A DNA stretch of 64,000 nt from Ochotona curzoniae (lineage: Eukaryota > Chordata > Mammalia > Lagomorpha > Ochotonidae): NCBI RefSeq assembly GCF_017591425.1, contig NW_024466599.1:75248501-75312500 (forward strand). The letters run 5' to 3'. The notes beneath the pieces were generated by a model. The model worked only from the letters and a program-made list of their open reading frames with translations. It searched no databases and was not told the DNA's origin. Made by a program: the position numbers and the translations under genes. Shown here piece after piece: positions 54,834-64,000 of the stretch (positions are counted from its first letter, which is position 1; every line of letters starts with the position of its first letter).

Positions 54834-55178
54834 TATTTTTAAACATTTATTCATTTTTATTGGAAAGTCAGATATACAGAGAGGAGGAGAGACAGAGAGA
54901 AAGATTTTCTATCCAATGATTCATTCCCCCCAAGTGGTCGCAATGGCCAGAGCTGAGCCCATCCGAAACCAGGAGCCAGGAGCTTCTTTCGGGCTTCCCA
55001 AAGTAGGTGCAGAGTCCTAAAGCTTTGGGCTGTCCTCTACTGCTCTCTCAGGCCGCAGAGGAGCTGGATGGGAAGTGGGGCTGCTGAGATTAGAACCGGT
55101 GCCCATATGGGATCCCGGTGCGTGCAAGGGCACATGCAAGGCGAGGACTTTAGCCGACTAGGCTACCACGCTGGTGGC
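54834..55178 (-). mobile_element. CSINE with small head duplication
   Basis: Antisense copy, CATTTATTCATTTTTATTGG tail complement to GCCCATATGGGATCCCGG. Near the head GTGCGTGCAAGGGCACATGC duplicates the GTGCAAGG word. It ends GACTAGGCTACCACGCTGG. Confidence 0.93.
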
Positions 55179-55289
55179 TACAGTGCCAGGGGGCCCATCT
55201 TGCTTTTGCCGCTTAAAAAATACATCAGTCTCCTTGTCACTGTTGCAGTTTTCACCAGTATCACGTTAAATGATCTGTTTGTATGCCAC

Positions 55290-55690
55290 TGAATGGATAC
55301 ATAATAACAAGTTCTCTCTGCCTGGGTATCTTGAGTCCCATGTTTTCCTACTATTAATGACAATGTTGTGAATAATCTCATGCATACAACCTTTGCTGGC
55401 TTTCAGATCATTTCATTGTAATAGACTAGCAAAGGCTATAGGAAATCCAATTCTTTTTTGTTTCTCCAAAAAGAGAATACCCAATTTTCATCTCAGCATT
55501 GTTGGAATATGTGTATTTCACCATTATATGGGCAGCATTAGCAAGAAAAACATGCGAATGTTGGTATTTTGTTTCCAATATGTACTTGCTTTTCCGTATG
55601 ATTTTTATTTGTATCTTTTCCTTATTTCGTGGAAGCTTTGCTGCATTTGTTTCGAGGATTGCTATTAATCGTTTGTCAGACTGAGAAGTT
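55290..55690 (-). mobile_element. old L1 fragment, antisense (tentative)
   Basis: CACTGAATGGATACATAATA, CCCATGTTTTCCTACTATTA, ACAATGTTGTGAATAATC and TCATGCATACAACC resemble antisense ORF2-end sequence of old L1s. The second half is weaker. Confidence 0.45.
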
Positions 55691-55869
55691 AAAGTGCTAT
55701 TTTTAGCATATTTTTCATAAGAGTGAATAGAATCTAGAATGTAATAGAATTATATTCTTTTACATAGTCAAGAGCTACTTCTATGTTCTTTACTAGGAAC
55801 TGTGGGTGGCCCGTTTTCATATTGGATTAGTTATTCTGTATCACAACAGTTCTTATTTCATTTCACTTT

Positions 55870-56135
55870 ATTTGAAACAGAAAGGCAGACAGAAATCACC
55901 TAATTCACTCTCCAAATGCTGGTAACACCTGAGGTTGGGCCACACCCAAGTCAAGAGCCAAAGAACTCATTCGGATCTTTCACGTGGATGAGAAGTATTC
56001 TGGTACTTGAGCCAGCACCTTTTGCCTTCTCAGGTGCATGTTGTTAATAGCAGCTTGTACTCCAAAGCAGAGCTGGGACTCAAACTCAGACATACCAATA
56101 TGGGATGTGGGGTCCCAAGACGCTGATCAACCACC
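55870..56135 (-). mobile_element. older CSINE-related SINE
   Basis: ACTTTATTTGAAACAGAAAGG tail complement, CTAATTCACTCTCCAAATGC, GCCTTCTCAGGTGCATGTTG, GCTGGGACTCAAACTCAGAC B-box side, ATGGGATGTGGGGTCCC. Older class with a GACTCAAAC B box. Confidence 0.75.
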
Positions 56136-56369
56136 CACCCTTCCCAGTTACCTTGTCAGATGACTTCCAATCACTGGTTGTCAAAGTTGAGGCCAGGTCA
56201 GATGATAGTTGCTGTCCCCATAAGCTCAGGCAGGAAGCCAAGCTCCTTCCCTCGGTCACTCCTGAGGTGTTGTCTTCCTCCACATGGCTCTTGCTGGTTC
56301 ACCATGGGCAAGTGTGCATCCATTTCCTGAGAAAAGGCAGAAAGAATGAGTAGGATGCCCAAATAAGGC

Positions 56370-56665
56370 CTTCGATGTGGTATAACAGATTAAGCCACTG
56401 CCTGCCAGTGCTGGCATCCCTTATGGGTGCCATTTGCAGCTCCAGCTGCTCCACTTTCAATCCAGCCCCTGCTGGTACGACTAAGAAAGCAGCCAAGAGT
56501 GACTGAAGTGCTTGGACTCCAATGTGAGAAACGCAAATGGAGTTCTGGGCTCCTGACTCAGCCCTGGCCACTATGTACCTTTGTGGCAAAATAGGTGAAC
56601 TAGTACATGGAGAATCTCTCTCTGACTCTCTCTCTCTTTTTCTTTCCCTTTAAAATAAATGAATG
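56370..56665 (+). mobile_element. older CSINE-related SINE
   Basis: GATGTGGTATAACAGATTAAGCC head, AGTGCTGGCATCCCTTATGG, CTCCAGCTGCTCCACTTTC, GGGCTCCTGACTCAGCC, CTCTCTCTGACTCTCTC and a GAATGAATATT tail. Confidence 0.75.
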
Positions 56666-57598
56666 AATATTTGTGAGAGAGAGAGAGAAAGACTGACTCA
56701 GTGAGCTGCACCATTTGCCTGTTTGTCAGGGAGCTGAGGGAATAGGAAATACAGCTGGTCATTAAGGTGCTTTGAAAAAACCCAGAGGCTTTATTTTCAC
56801 CAAAGAAGGAGCAATGAATCCTGGGAGATTCCCACTTAGTGCTACAAGGTCTGAATGTGTTTTCCCCCTGGCTGCCAATACTCATCGGACACCATCCATT
56901 AAATAAAACCTGCTTTTGCCAAGGGCATGGAGGAACCTCTCAAAACACTGATTCCGTACAAAGTTTGCATTTCTGGAGCAAGAGCCTTACAGTGTTGTAA
57001 TTACTTGTTAATATTTATCGAAGTGATATTCAATGTGTCAATTATCAAGTTTTTCAAAGGCTAATACTATTAAATGATTCAGGTTTTCAAGGCGAGAATA
57101 TAGATTTTTTTTTCTTATATACATATCGACAAAACTAAACCATGATTTCAGTTTGAACAGATAATAGTATCAACTCCAAAGACATTTTCCATTTTCTCAC
57201 TGTCTTGCCAAGAAGAGAACAACATTGGTGATGTAAACCTAGGGCAATGTTTATGGTAAATATTAGACCCTCTACTAGGGCCATGATTACAACAAGAGGA
57301 CTTGTTGGAATCTCAAGAAAGATGTGATAGGAACAGCTCGAATTAGCTTTCATAATGTGGAAAAACAGAGTGTTCATTTCCTTCTCCACGGAAAATGGCT
57401 CCACATGAATGGCAGAGGCTTGATAAGATTTGAGATATCCACCAGGAAGGTGTGATTTAAAAAAAAAAATCAAGGAATTCCAAGCACCTGAAGTTGGATT
57501 TCCACTGAGCTATGCAGGCCCTGTTCTGTCTCCAGCAATAACGGCTTCCACAGCTCCCCAGTGACTGCACCTCAGCCAGTTCTTGCCATCTTCAAAGT
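56666..57598. other. unassigned DNA with conserved-looking block
   Basis: A (GA)n run lies near 56676-56690. 56930-57470 is AT-rich, free of recognised repeats, and carries homeodomain-type words (GTAATTACTTGTTAATA, CAATTATC, TTAAATGATT). It reads like a conserved non-coding element, but conservation is untested. Confidence 0.4.
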
Positions 57599-57623
57599 GG
57601 GGTGGGGTGGGGGAACTTCTGGG
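57599..57623 (+). other. G-quadruplex motif
   Basis: GGGG-T-GGGG-T-GGGGG-AACTTCT-GGG: four G runs with loops of 1, 1 and 7 bases, meeting the G3+N1-7 rule. It lies outside recognised repeats. Confidence 0.8.
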
Positions 57624-58344
57624 AACTTGGACAATCTTGACCTATGGGGGTGGAGGGGTGCCTGGGACTGAATGTTATCAGAGTATAAAAAGCGTACTTG
57701 CAATGTCGGGATGCACTTGAGTGGTGGAATGAGGGACCCATGACTGTCCATGAAGGACTATGCAATGAAATGATGGAGGGCAAGTCAGTGGTGGCAAGTC
57801 CCGGAGCCTATGGAACTGTCACCTGAGAATCATGTCTCTAAATAGGAGCTTTGAAAACTTGCTGACTTCTCTCCATGTTGAGCAGGCTAGGGTTTTCCTT
57901 CCCTGTCTCTAGTGTAGGCAAAAGGCTGTGGAAAGCCTGTGAGATGCCACTCAACGTGTGTAGCCACCCTTGGGCAGGATGGCAATTCAACTCCCGCAGA
58001 GAGCAGTGATGAGAATGCTCCAAAGGTCAAGGTCTCTGCATTTAGGCAGCCAGGAGGTCCCAGGGAGCCAGAAGGTCAGTCAGGCAAGATAGAACACAGA
58101 ACGGTCTATTCGGAGAGTGATATCAGGGAGCTTTGATCTGTCTGCCTGCCTGTCTGCCAGCAGCACAATGCCATAGCATGCAGAATGGAACGCCTTGCAG
58201 GTTGCCCAGTGGGAGGCAAGGTCAAGATTTGACCCAGTATAGCTGCTGCAGCTGTCCAACACATCTCTGAACCAGAAAAGGCCAGTGTTGCTCCACAATC
58301 TATTCCAGAATGTACAACTCTTTTAAGAGACCACCAAGTTGGGG
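57624..58344. other. unassigned DNA
   Basis: No family or exon recognised. Confidence 0.4.
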
Positions 58345-58650
58345 CCAATATTGTGACAGAGCATATCAAGCATTTGCCTGCAATGCCAGCAACCCATACA
58401 GGTGTCAGATTAAGTCCCAGTGGATCTACTTCCGATCCACTCTCTGGTCATGCTCCTGGGAAACCAACAAAAAAAAAAAAATTTTTTTAATGGTCTAAGG
58501 ACACGGGTCCCTGTCTCTTATGTGTGATAGATGAAGCTCCTGGCTCCTTCCAGCCATTTAGGGAATAAGCCAGCAGATGGAAGATCTCTCCCTCTGTCTC
58601 TCCTTCTTTCTCTGTAAGTATGCCTCTCAAATAAATACATAAATCATAAA
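58345..58650 (+). mobile_element. older CSINE with A/T insert
   Basis: GCCAATATTGTGACAGAGCA head, GCAACCCATACAGGTGTC, TCTACTTCCGATCCAC, GCTCCTGGGAAACCAAC, then an odd A13-T7 run where the AGCAGTAGAAGATGGCC-type block should be. The right part resumes GATGAAGCTCCTGGCTCC to a CTCAAATAAATACAT tail. Confidence 0.8.
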
Positions 58651-58654
58651 AGGG

Positions 58655-58965
58655 AAGATAAACAGAGATCACAAAACTGTCCCACTCCTGGGACTGTAGC
58701 CAGAGGAACTGGAGTCAATCGTTCTAAGAGATGTTTGCACTCAGATGTTCATGATTCCCAGTAGTCAGGTCTGGAATCAACAAAGGTGTCCACCTGTGAA
58801 CGAATGCACAAACAAAATGTGGTACAACCGCCAAATGGACTATGTTTCACCTTTATAAAGAATCCTGACATTTGAAGCATTGTAGCAGGACTTGGGGGTC
58901 CTTGTGTTTGGTCAACTAACCAGACACACTAAGACAAAGACTGTCTGCTTGTAACACAATAGTCA
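58655..58965 (+). mobile_element. old L1 ORF2 3' end
   Basis: CCCACTCCTGGGACTGTAGCC, GCACTCAGATGTTCATGATTC, GGAATCAACAAAGGTGTCC, TGTGAACGAATGCACAAAC and AAGAATCCTGACATTTGAAG are ordered ORF2-end words. Frames are destroyed. Confidence 0.8.
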
Positions 58966-59276
58966 CTAGAATGCAGAAAGGGTGAGGGAGAGGTGGAGGA
59001 AGAGGTACCCAGACACCGTCCTGAACAAGTACCACCTGCAGTGCTCCACAGCGGGAAGGAGACAGAAAGGCTCACAGTGCTGGGTCACACTCCATGTGGA
59101 GCTGGGGGAGTGGAATTGGGGCGCTCCCAACAAAGAGACAAGATAAGGAAATGGAAAGGTTCGCTGCCTAGTTTGCGCTGGGTGGAGGTGCTGAAATATT
59201 GCAGAGGCCCATAAAATGTGTAATATGATGATCAAAAGTGGTAAAAATCATTAACTTTTTAAGAAAGAGTATATAG
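58966..59276. other. unassigned DNA
   Basis: No family recognised. Confidence 0.4.
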
Positions 59277-59602
59277 GGCCCAGCGCAGTTGCCTAGTGGC
59301 GAAATACTTGCCTTGCAACCACCAGGATCCCATATGGGTACCGGTTCTAATACCAGCAGCCACACTTCCCATCCAGCTCCCTGTATGTGGCCTGGGAAAG
59401 CAGTCAGGGATGGCCCAAAGCCTTGGGACTCTGCACCTCTTTGGGAAGCCTAGAGAAGGCTGCTGGCTTCGGATCAGCTCAGCTCTGGCTGTCACAGCCA
59501 CTTAGAGAGTGAATCAATGAACAGAAGATCTTCTTCCATGTCTCTCCTCCTCTGTATATCTGACTTTCCAATACAAATAAAATAAATCTTTAAAAAAAAA
59601 AA
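59277..59602 (+). mobile_element. CSINE, full length
   Basis: GGCCCAGCGCAGTTGCC head, GGTTCTAATACC B box, GTGGCCTGGGAAAGCAGTC, GGCTGTCACAGCCACTTAG and a CTGTATATCTGACTTTCCAA tail with 11 A. TSD is not convincing. Confidence 0.95.
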
Positions 59603-59830
59603 GAAGGATAACGTAAGGATGAAAAAGAGCAAAGGAAGGGCTGGTTCACTCACCAGATGCACTCTCCCCTGTCTGCCACAGAGTTCTTCCTTCCAGGCTC
59701 TCCTTGTAGGCACTGATGACCAGTGCAGCTTTGAACTTGGAGGCTGACCAAGTGACAGGCCACAGGAGGAACTGTACCTCCTGGAGAGAGAGGGTGGAGT
59801 CAGAGAACAAAGAACAGCATGTGCGTCCTT
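59603..59830. other. unassigned DNA
   Basis: No family recognised. Confidence 0.4.
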
Positions 59831-59844
59831 AAGATTTCATTTGA

Positions 59845-60450
59845 GGAGAATCAAGATGGTGGAATAGGGTAAGGACACATTTGAATGGACAGAGAAACAT
59901 TAGCCAGTATGAAGCAGAGAGAGCTCATTCCAGGAGACAGGACAGAACAACAGCAGAGGGGTAACTGGAGACTGACAGACACAGGAAAGCAGCAGAGACA
60001 ACGGAGTGGTGTTGCAGTGACTGATACCCCAGCGGCATTGAGCAAATGGCGATCTGAACACCACCAGCAGCCGGAACTCCACACGCAACCAGGTGGGAAG
60101 GGACTTTCACTAGGAGCTCAGGAGGTGAGCCCAGACAAAGAACTGCTCATCCTCCTGGTCTGTTTGATTTAACCAGGAGCAGAGACAGAGCGGCAGGTCC
60201 CAGACGGGCAGTGTGGGGTAAGGGTAGATTTCGCAGCCCAGCCCGCCTCCTGGAGCTGAATTAGGCACCATTTTGTTTAAGGAGGCAAGGGCTATGAGCA
60301 GACCTGGGAACTCGCTGGAGGGAGTGGCATAAGTGACTGCAAACAAAGAGCCATGTACCAACTGTAATAAATAAAATCAAACTGCAGACCTGTGGGTGAC
60401 TCAGCTGAGAAACCTGTCCCAAGGAGAAAACTCTGCTAACCAGAAGTACA
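59845..60450 (+). promoter_or_regulatory. L1 5' UTR with YY1-like site
   Basis: Starts at the TSD edge with GGAGAATCAAGATGG. CAAGATGG at 59852-59859 is the YY1 core found at the start of human L1 promoters, where it sets accurate initiation. The rest is A/G-rich with GGAGACTGACAGACACAGG-type words. Polymerase II promoter role is inferred by analogy. Confidence 0.75.
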
Positions 60451-61640
60451 ATGACCAAGAGCAAAAAAAGAGACAGAGGAACAATGAATATTACTGAAAA
60501 CTCTCCTGCAAAGGAGGAAGAGCGTTCACCAACCTCAGAGTTAACTGAGGAACACATCGAGAAAATGGGGGACACAGAATTCAAAACAATTGTTATAAAA
60601 CTTCTTATCAACAACGAGAAGGACATGAAGCAGGCATTCAAAGAATTTAAGGAATATATCACACTGGAAATAAATCAAATGAAAGCTGATACATTAGAAA
60701 TGAAGAATACAGTGGAGCAATTAAAAGTACAGTGGAGAGTCTCCAAATAGAATGAAGGAGACAGAAGAAAGAATCTCAGAATTAGGGCCCGGCACAATAG
60801 CATAATGGTTAAGGTTCTCGCCTTGAATGTGCCCAGGATCCCATATGGGTACTGGTTCTAATCCCAGCAGTTCCACTTCCCATCCAGCTCCCTGCTGTGG
60901 CCCAAGGTCTTGGGACTCTGCACCCACATGGGAGATCCAGAAAGAAAAAAAAAAAAAACAAGAACCTCAGAATTGGAAGATACTTCCTGTCACCAGGGAA
61001 AAACAAACAAAAAGCTGGAAGCAGAGCTGGATTAAGCTAAAAAAAACTATTCAAGAATTAAAAGACACTATAAAAAGGCCAAATATAAGTTATGGGAGTC
61101 GCAGAAGCTGCAGAAAGAGAACTGGGACTAAAGGTGTATTCAGTGAAATAATAAGGGAAAATTTCGCTAATCCAGAGAAAAAACTGGGAAACAACAAACA
61201 GGAAGGGCAAACAACGCCCATCAAGGTTGACCAGAAGTGATTTTCACCACAGCACATGAAAATCAAACTCTCTTCAGCTGTAATGTGCACGTGAAAAAAA
61301 TCAATTGACATATAAAGGAATGCCAATTAAACTCACAGGAGACCTCTCACAGGAAACTCCACAGGCAAGAAGAGAATGGAGTGACATATTCCAGATTCTG
61401 AAAGAAAAAAAATGTCGGCCCAGGATATTGTACCCGGGAAAGCTTTCTTTTGTCTTTGAAAATGAAATAAAATTCTTCCAGAGTAAAGAAAAGCTAAAAG
61501 AATTTGCCTCTTCCAAACCTGCCCTACAAATGATACTTCAAGATGTTCTCTTGACAGAGAAGAAGAATAGCACCCACCAAAACCAAAGACAAATGGGAAG
61601 AGCATCCCAGAAAAATGACAACAGAAGACTAAATCAATGA
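60451..61640 (+). pseudogene. L1 ORF1 (ORF1p) pseudogene
   Basis: ORF1p is the L1 RNA-binding trimeric chaperone. Residues 1-99 (60451-60750) have a K/E-rich N-terminus and heptad-like coiled-coil (FKTIVIKLLINNEKDMKQAF), then a stop at 60748-60750. A SINE lies at 60784-60960. The RRM-like middle survives in another frame (FSEIIRENFANPEKKLG, about 61140-61190) and the C-terminal domain in a third (61305-61640, motifs ARREWSDIFQILKEKK and RPRILYPGKLSF). Three frames and a SINE make it non-functional. The Met at 60451 fits the ORF1 start, right after the 5' UTR. Confidence 0.92.
60770..60974 (+). mobile_element. CSINE, 3'-truncated, with TSD
   Basis: SINE 60784-60960 between AGAATCTCAGAATT (60770-60783) and AGAACCTCAGAATT (60961-60974). 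It has a normal GGGCCCGGCACAATAGC head and GGTTCTAATCC B box, but stops after GGGAGATCCAGAAAG and goes straight to poly(A), skipping the right half. A TSD and an A tail around a missing 3' half indicate retrotransposition of a short transcript, not later deletion. Confidence 0.93.
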
Positions 61641-61656
61641 ACAAACCATTGCTAAA

Positions 61657-61800
61657 ATGACAGGACCAAATTAACACCCATTCATATTAACCCTGAATAT
61701 GAATGGCTTAAACTAATCTAACGTCATAGATTAGTAGACTGGATTAAAAAACAAAGCCCATCTATTTTTTGCCTATAGAGACACTGATCTTTGTCTCACC
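61657..61800 (+). pseudogene. L1 ORF2 start, remnant
   Basis: ATG at 61657 begins the ORF2 start region (compare MTGSNSHITILTLNVNGLN of mammalian L1): ATGACAGGACCAAATTAAC has an in-frame TAA at codon 6, then ATTAACCCTGAATATGAATG and GACTGGATTAAAAAAC correspond to the next ORF2 words (endonuclease N-terminus). It ends within about 150 bp. No reverse transcriptase remains. Confidence 0.8.
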
Positions 61801-61829
61801 AACAAATATCAGTGAAAACTATATCTCAT

Positions 61830-62519
61830 GGATTTTTTTTTTTGGTTAATTACATCTCTTCAAAACATTTTCTTCTGATTAAATTCTTCAATGACTCATA
61901 GATCATTTTCTTTAAGAAGGTTCTTGATTTTCTTTTTCATTTCTTCAGCTACATGTTACTCATTCAGTAGCATGTTATTTAACTTCATGGTGTTGTTAAT
62001 TTCTTTTTTCTTCCTGTTGTTGATTTTGTTTTGTAGCTTTTCATTTAAGGGGATGTATAGTAACTGTGTGATGAAGACTATCATATGAATAAATAACATA
62101 GTAACATGTTATGTTATTTAACTTCATGGTTTTGTAAATTTCTGGTTTTTTTCCTATTGTTGATTTTGTATTGTTGCTTTTCATTTAAGGGGATGTACAG
62201 TAACTGTGTAATGGAGACTATCATATCCAGATGTGAGGATACAATGCAGTATGCATCTCTACTTCCAGACAAAGATGGATTCACAATGAAACTGTTTAGA
62301 ATATCTTGACAATAGGATGCTGGACTCTGCCATTGTCCATGCAGGCAATTATGGACATATGACTATTTATGAAGAACTACACTATAATAATAACATAGGG
62401 GAACTCAGCTGGGGGCGAGGGGAGTGGAAAGGGATAAGGGAAATCCTAGGACCTATGGAACTGTATCATAAAATGATAATAATAATAAGTAAAAATTTTA
62501 AAAAGTAAAAATAGAAAAA
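61830..62519 (+). mobile_element. L1 3' UTR with internal 139-bp-spaced duplication
   Basis: Two copies of ATGTTATTTAACTTCATGG...TCATTTAAGGGGATGTA...GACTATCATAT start at 61972 and 62111 (offset 139 bp, about 118 bp aligned). The same module occurs once in antisense at 14.8-14.9 kb, where GATATGACAGTCTCC follows. The G-rich tract is at 62411-62437 and the terminus ACTGTATCATAAAATGATAA. The part 61880-62050 also resembles antisense L1 ORF2 (see findings). Confidence 0.85.
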
Positions 62520-62533
62520 AAGATTTCATTTGA

Positions 62534-62934
62534 AATTCTACCAAACATAAACAAATACACAAAGGAACGCCTTCAATAGCATGAATAACATTTACCAAAC
62601 TCCTACAGAGGTTTTGCAAGCACCAAATTTACAGAAAACATCAGAAAAGGTTGTGACCACATAGTCCTTAGATCCTTTTTATGGAAAACTCAAGACAAAA
62701 AATCAAACCATTGGCTAGATTAATTTGACTATGAATGATGGATCCATTTATTAGAAAAATAAAGTCCTAAGGATGTATGAGAAGATGGCAGCCTTGACAC
62801 ATAAGCAGAAAGACTCAAGCAAACGATTCATGGACAAGAAAATAAATGAATAAACAAAATGTGGGGGAAATCTAGTAGATCTTGTACGTCAAAGTTAGGA
62901 AAATAGGAACAAGAAAGTGAAAACAACTTTTATT
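62534..62934. other. unassigned A-rich DNA, possible old L1
   Basis: ATTCTACCAAACATAAACAA and CCATTGGCTAGATTAA resemble ORF2 words of an old L1, in which the younger L1 may have landed. Too decayed for a firm call. Confidence 0.35.
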
Positions 62935-63258
62935 TTCATTGATTTGAGAAACACAGTGACAGAGAGAGACAGACATACACAGAGAGGGAGAGAGATCTGC
63001 CGTGTAGTGGCTCATTTCTCTAAATGCTGCAATAGTGGGGAAGCCAGGGGGAAGCCAGGTGGAAGCCAGGAAATCTACCCCATCCCCCGTGTCAATAGCA
63101 TAAGCCCAAGTACTTGGGCATCACCTGCTTTCTCACAGGAGCATCAACAGGAAGTTGGATCTGAACTTGCATAGTTGAGATTTAAACGGGCACTCTGATT
63201 TAGGGTATGAGCAACCTGAATGGCAGCCTAGCCCACTCTGCCACAACACCTGTCCCAG
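62935..63258 (-). mobile_element. older CSINE-related SINE with local triplication
   Basis: TTTTCATTGATTTGAGAAAC tail complement, GAGAGAGACAGACATACAC, CATAAGCCCAAGTACTTGGGC, GAGCATCAACAGGAAGTTGG, GAGATTTAAACGGGCACTC B-box side, GCCACAACACCTGTCCC head. GGAAGCCAGG is repeated three times near 63037-63080. Confidence 0.8.
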
Positions 63259-63401
63259 CTTCCATTTTACCATGGAACTTACATGTAAGTATAGGTTTCT
63301 ATTGATTCTAATTAGAGTTTAGTGAAACCTGTAAATCAAGGACACTGTATGTTGGAATAAGTTTGGAAATGTATATAGAGAATAAAAAGGTTTCATTTAG
63401 A

Positions 63402-63727
63402 ACCCGGTACAGCAGCCTAGCAGCTAAAGTTCTCGCCTTGAACTTGCCCAGGATCCCATATGGGTGCCAGTTCACATTCTAGTGGCCTCACTTCCATCCA
63501 GCTCCCTGCTTGTGGCCTAGAAAAGCAGTTGAGGATGGCCCAAAGCCTTGAAACCCTGCACCCATGTGTGAGACTCAGGAGAGGTTCCTGGCTCCTGGCT
63601 TCGAGTCTGCTCAGCTCTGCCCATTGCAGTCATTTGCGGAATAAATCATCGGATGGAAGATCTTCCTCTCTGTCTCTCTTCCTCTCTGTATATCTTTGCA
63701 ATAAAAATAAATAAATCTTTTAAAAAA
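63402..63727 (+). mobile_element. CSINE, full length
   Basis: AACCCGGTACAGCAGCCTAGC head, a B box changed to AGTTCACATTC, GTGGCCTAGAAAAGCAG, AAGATCTTCCTCTCTG and an AATAAAAATAAATAAATC tail. Confidence 0.93.
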
Positions 63728-64000
63728 GATTTTATTTGCTTGTTCCAGTATTCCCACTTACAAAATTATAGGTTAGGCAAATATTCTCAAATGTGGAAAT
63801 ATATAGTGCTTATGAAAATAATTACTAAAGAGGAAAATTCAGAAAAATATGTAACAGCTGGAGTCCGGTGTATTCACTTAGCAGCGCCCTGTACATAGCA
63901 AGCAGTGTTTATAAAAATTATAAGGCAGCATAGGGAAAATATTATCAAGGAAAGTCAGTTGTGTGAAATATGTGGACCATTAGGGCTACCCAAACAGAAA
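63728..64000. other. unassigned AT-rich DNA to window end
   Basis: No family recognised; the window ends in single-copy-looking sequence. Confidence 0.4.

Larger units (their letters stand above)
59831..62533 (+). mobile_element. L1 with complete ends but almost no ORF2
   Basis: L1 59845-62519 lies between perfect 14-bp TSDs, AAGATTTCATTTGA at 59831-59844 and 62520-62533. Order: 5' end GGAGAATCAAGATGGTGGAA (the type start of mammalian L1 with a YY1-like site), 5' UTR to 60450, ORF1 (broken) to 61640, ORF2 start at 61657 (about 120-150 bp recognisable), then at about 61780-61850 a jump to 3' UTR, G-rich tract and A-rich end. A normal L1 is about 6-7 kb; roughly 3.5 kb of ORF2 is absent. Confidence 0.9.

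Noticed and set aside
61305..61640. Separate small gene of 111 residues
   Set aside because: It is the C-terminal domain of L1 ORF1p; its first Met is internal and the upstream part lies in other frames.

Overview
This window looks like mammalian, non-genic DNA from a lagomorph, most likely a pika (Ochotona). The evidence is a very dense load of one tRNA-derived SINE that resembles the lagomorph CSINE. Its young copies share a GGTTCTAATCC pol III B box, the phrase CCCATATGGG, and a tail built from AATAAAAATAAATAAATCTTT. They differ from the rabbit C-repeat as I remember it (rabbit B box GGTTCGAGTCC), which is why I favour pika. Genus and all family names are inferences from memory, not database searches. 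I found no protein-coding gene, exon series, CpG island, rRNA, tRNA gene or CRISPR. Nearly all open frames are short and lie in repeats or on both strands of the same DNA.

Layout. 0-6.7 kb: two L1 3'-UTR fragments, an AC-rich tract, a MER2-like DNA transposon and unassigned sequence. 6.7-12.5 kb: SINEs, two MaLR-like LTR remnants, an old L1, a long L1 3' UTR with a strong G-quadruplex motif, and a GAAA microsatellite. 14.5-24.3 kb: a stack built on an ancient plus-strand L1 that has been hit by several SINEs and younger L1s. One of those SINEs has grown an internal minisatellite of about 600 bp, and one L1 3' UTR carries about nine 85-bp tandem units. 24.3-35 kb: mostly unassigned single-copy-looking DNA with scattered MIR, L1 and SINE copies. 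35-46 kb: the youngest SINEs with target-site duplications (TSDs), and an L1 3' UTR inserted into a SINE tail. 46-59.8 kb: old MIR, L2 and L1 remnants, another L1-into-SINE nest, and microsatellites. 59.8-62.5 kb: an L1 with a complete 5' start, a broken ORF1, almost no ORF2 and a 3' end, all inside a perfect 14-bp TSD. 62.5-64 kb: two more SINEs.

The features do not form a pathway. The content is a history of retrotransposition: old elements act as landing sites for younger ones, and slippage or unequal exchange has later built satellites inside some insertions. The most interesting items are the ORF1-only L1 at 59845-62519, the possible origin of its 3' UTR from antisense ORF2-like sequence, the recurrent G-rich tract near L1 3' ends, the minisatellite born inside a SINE, and the 85-bp tandem array inside an L1 3' UTR. 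Boundaries of old repeats are approximate (tens of bases); boundaries set by TSDs are exact.
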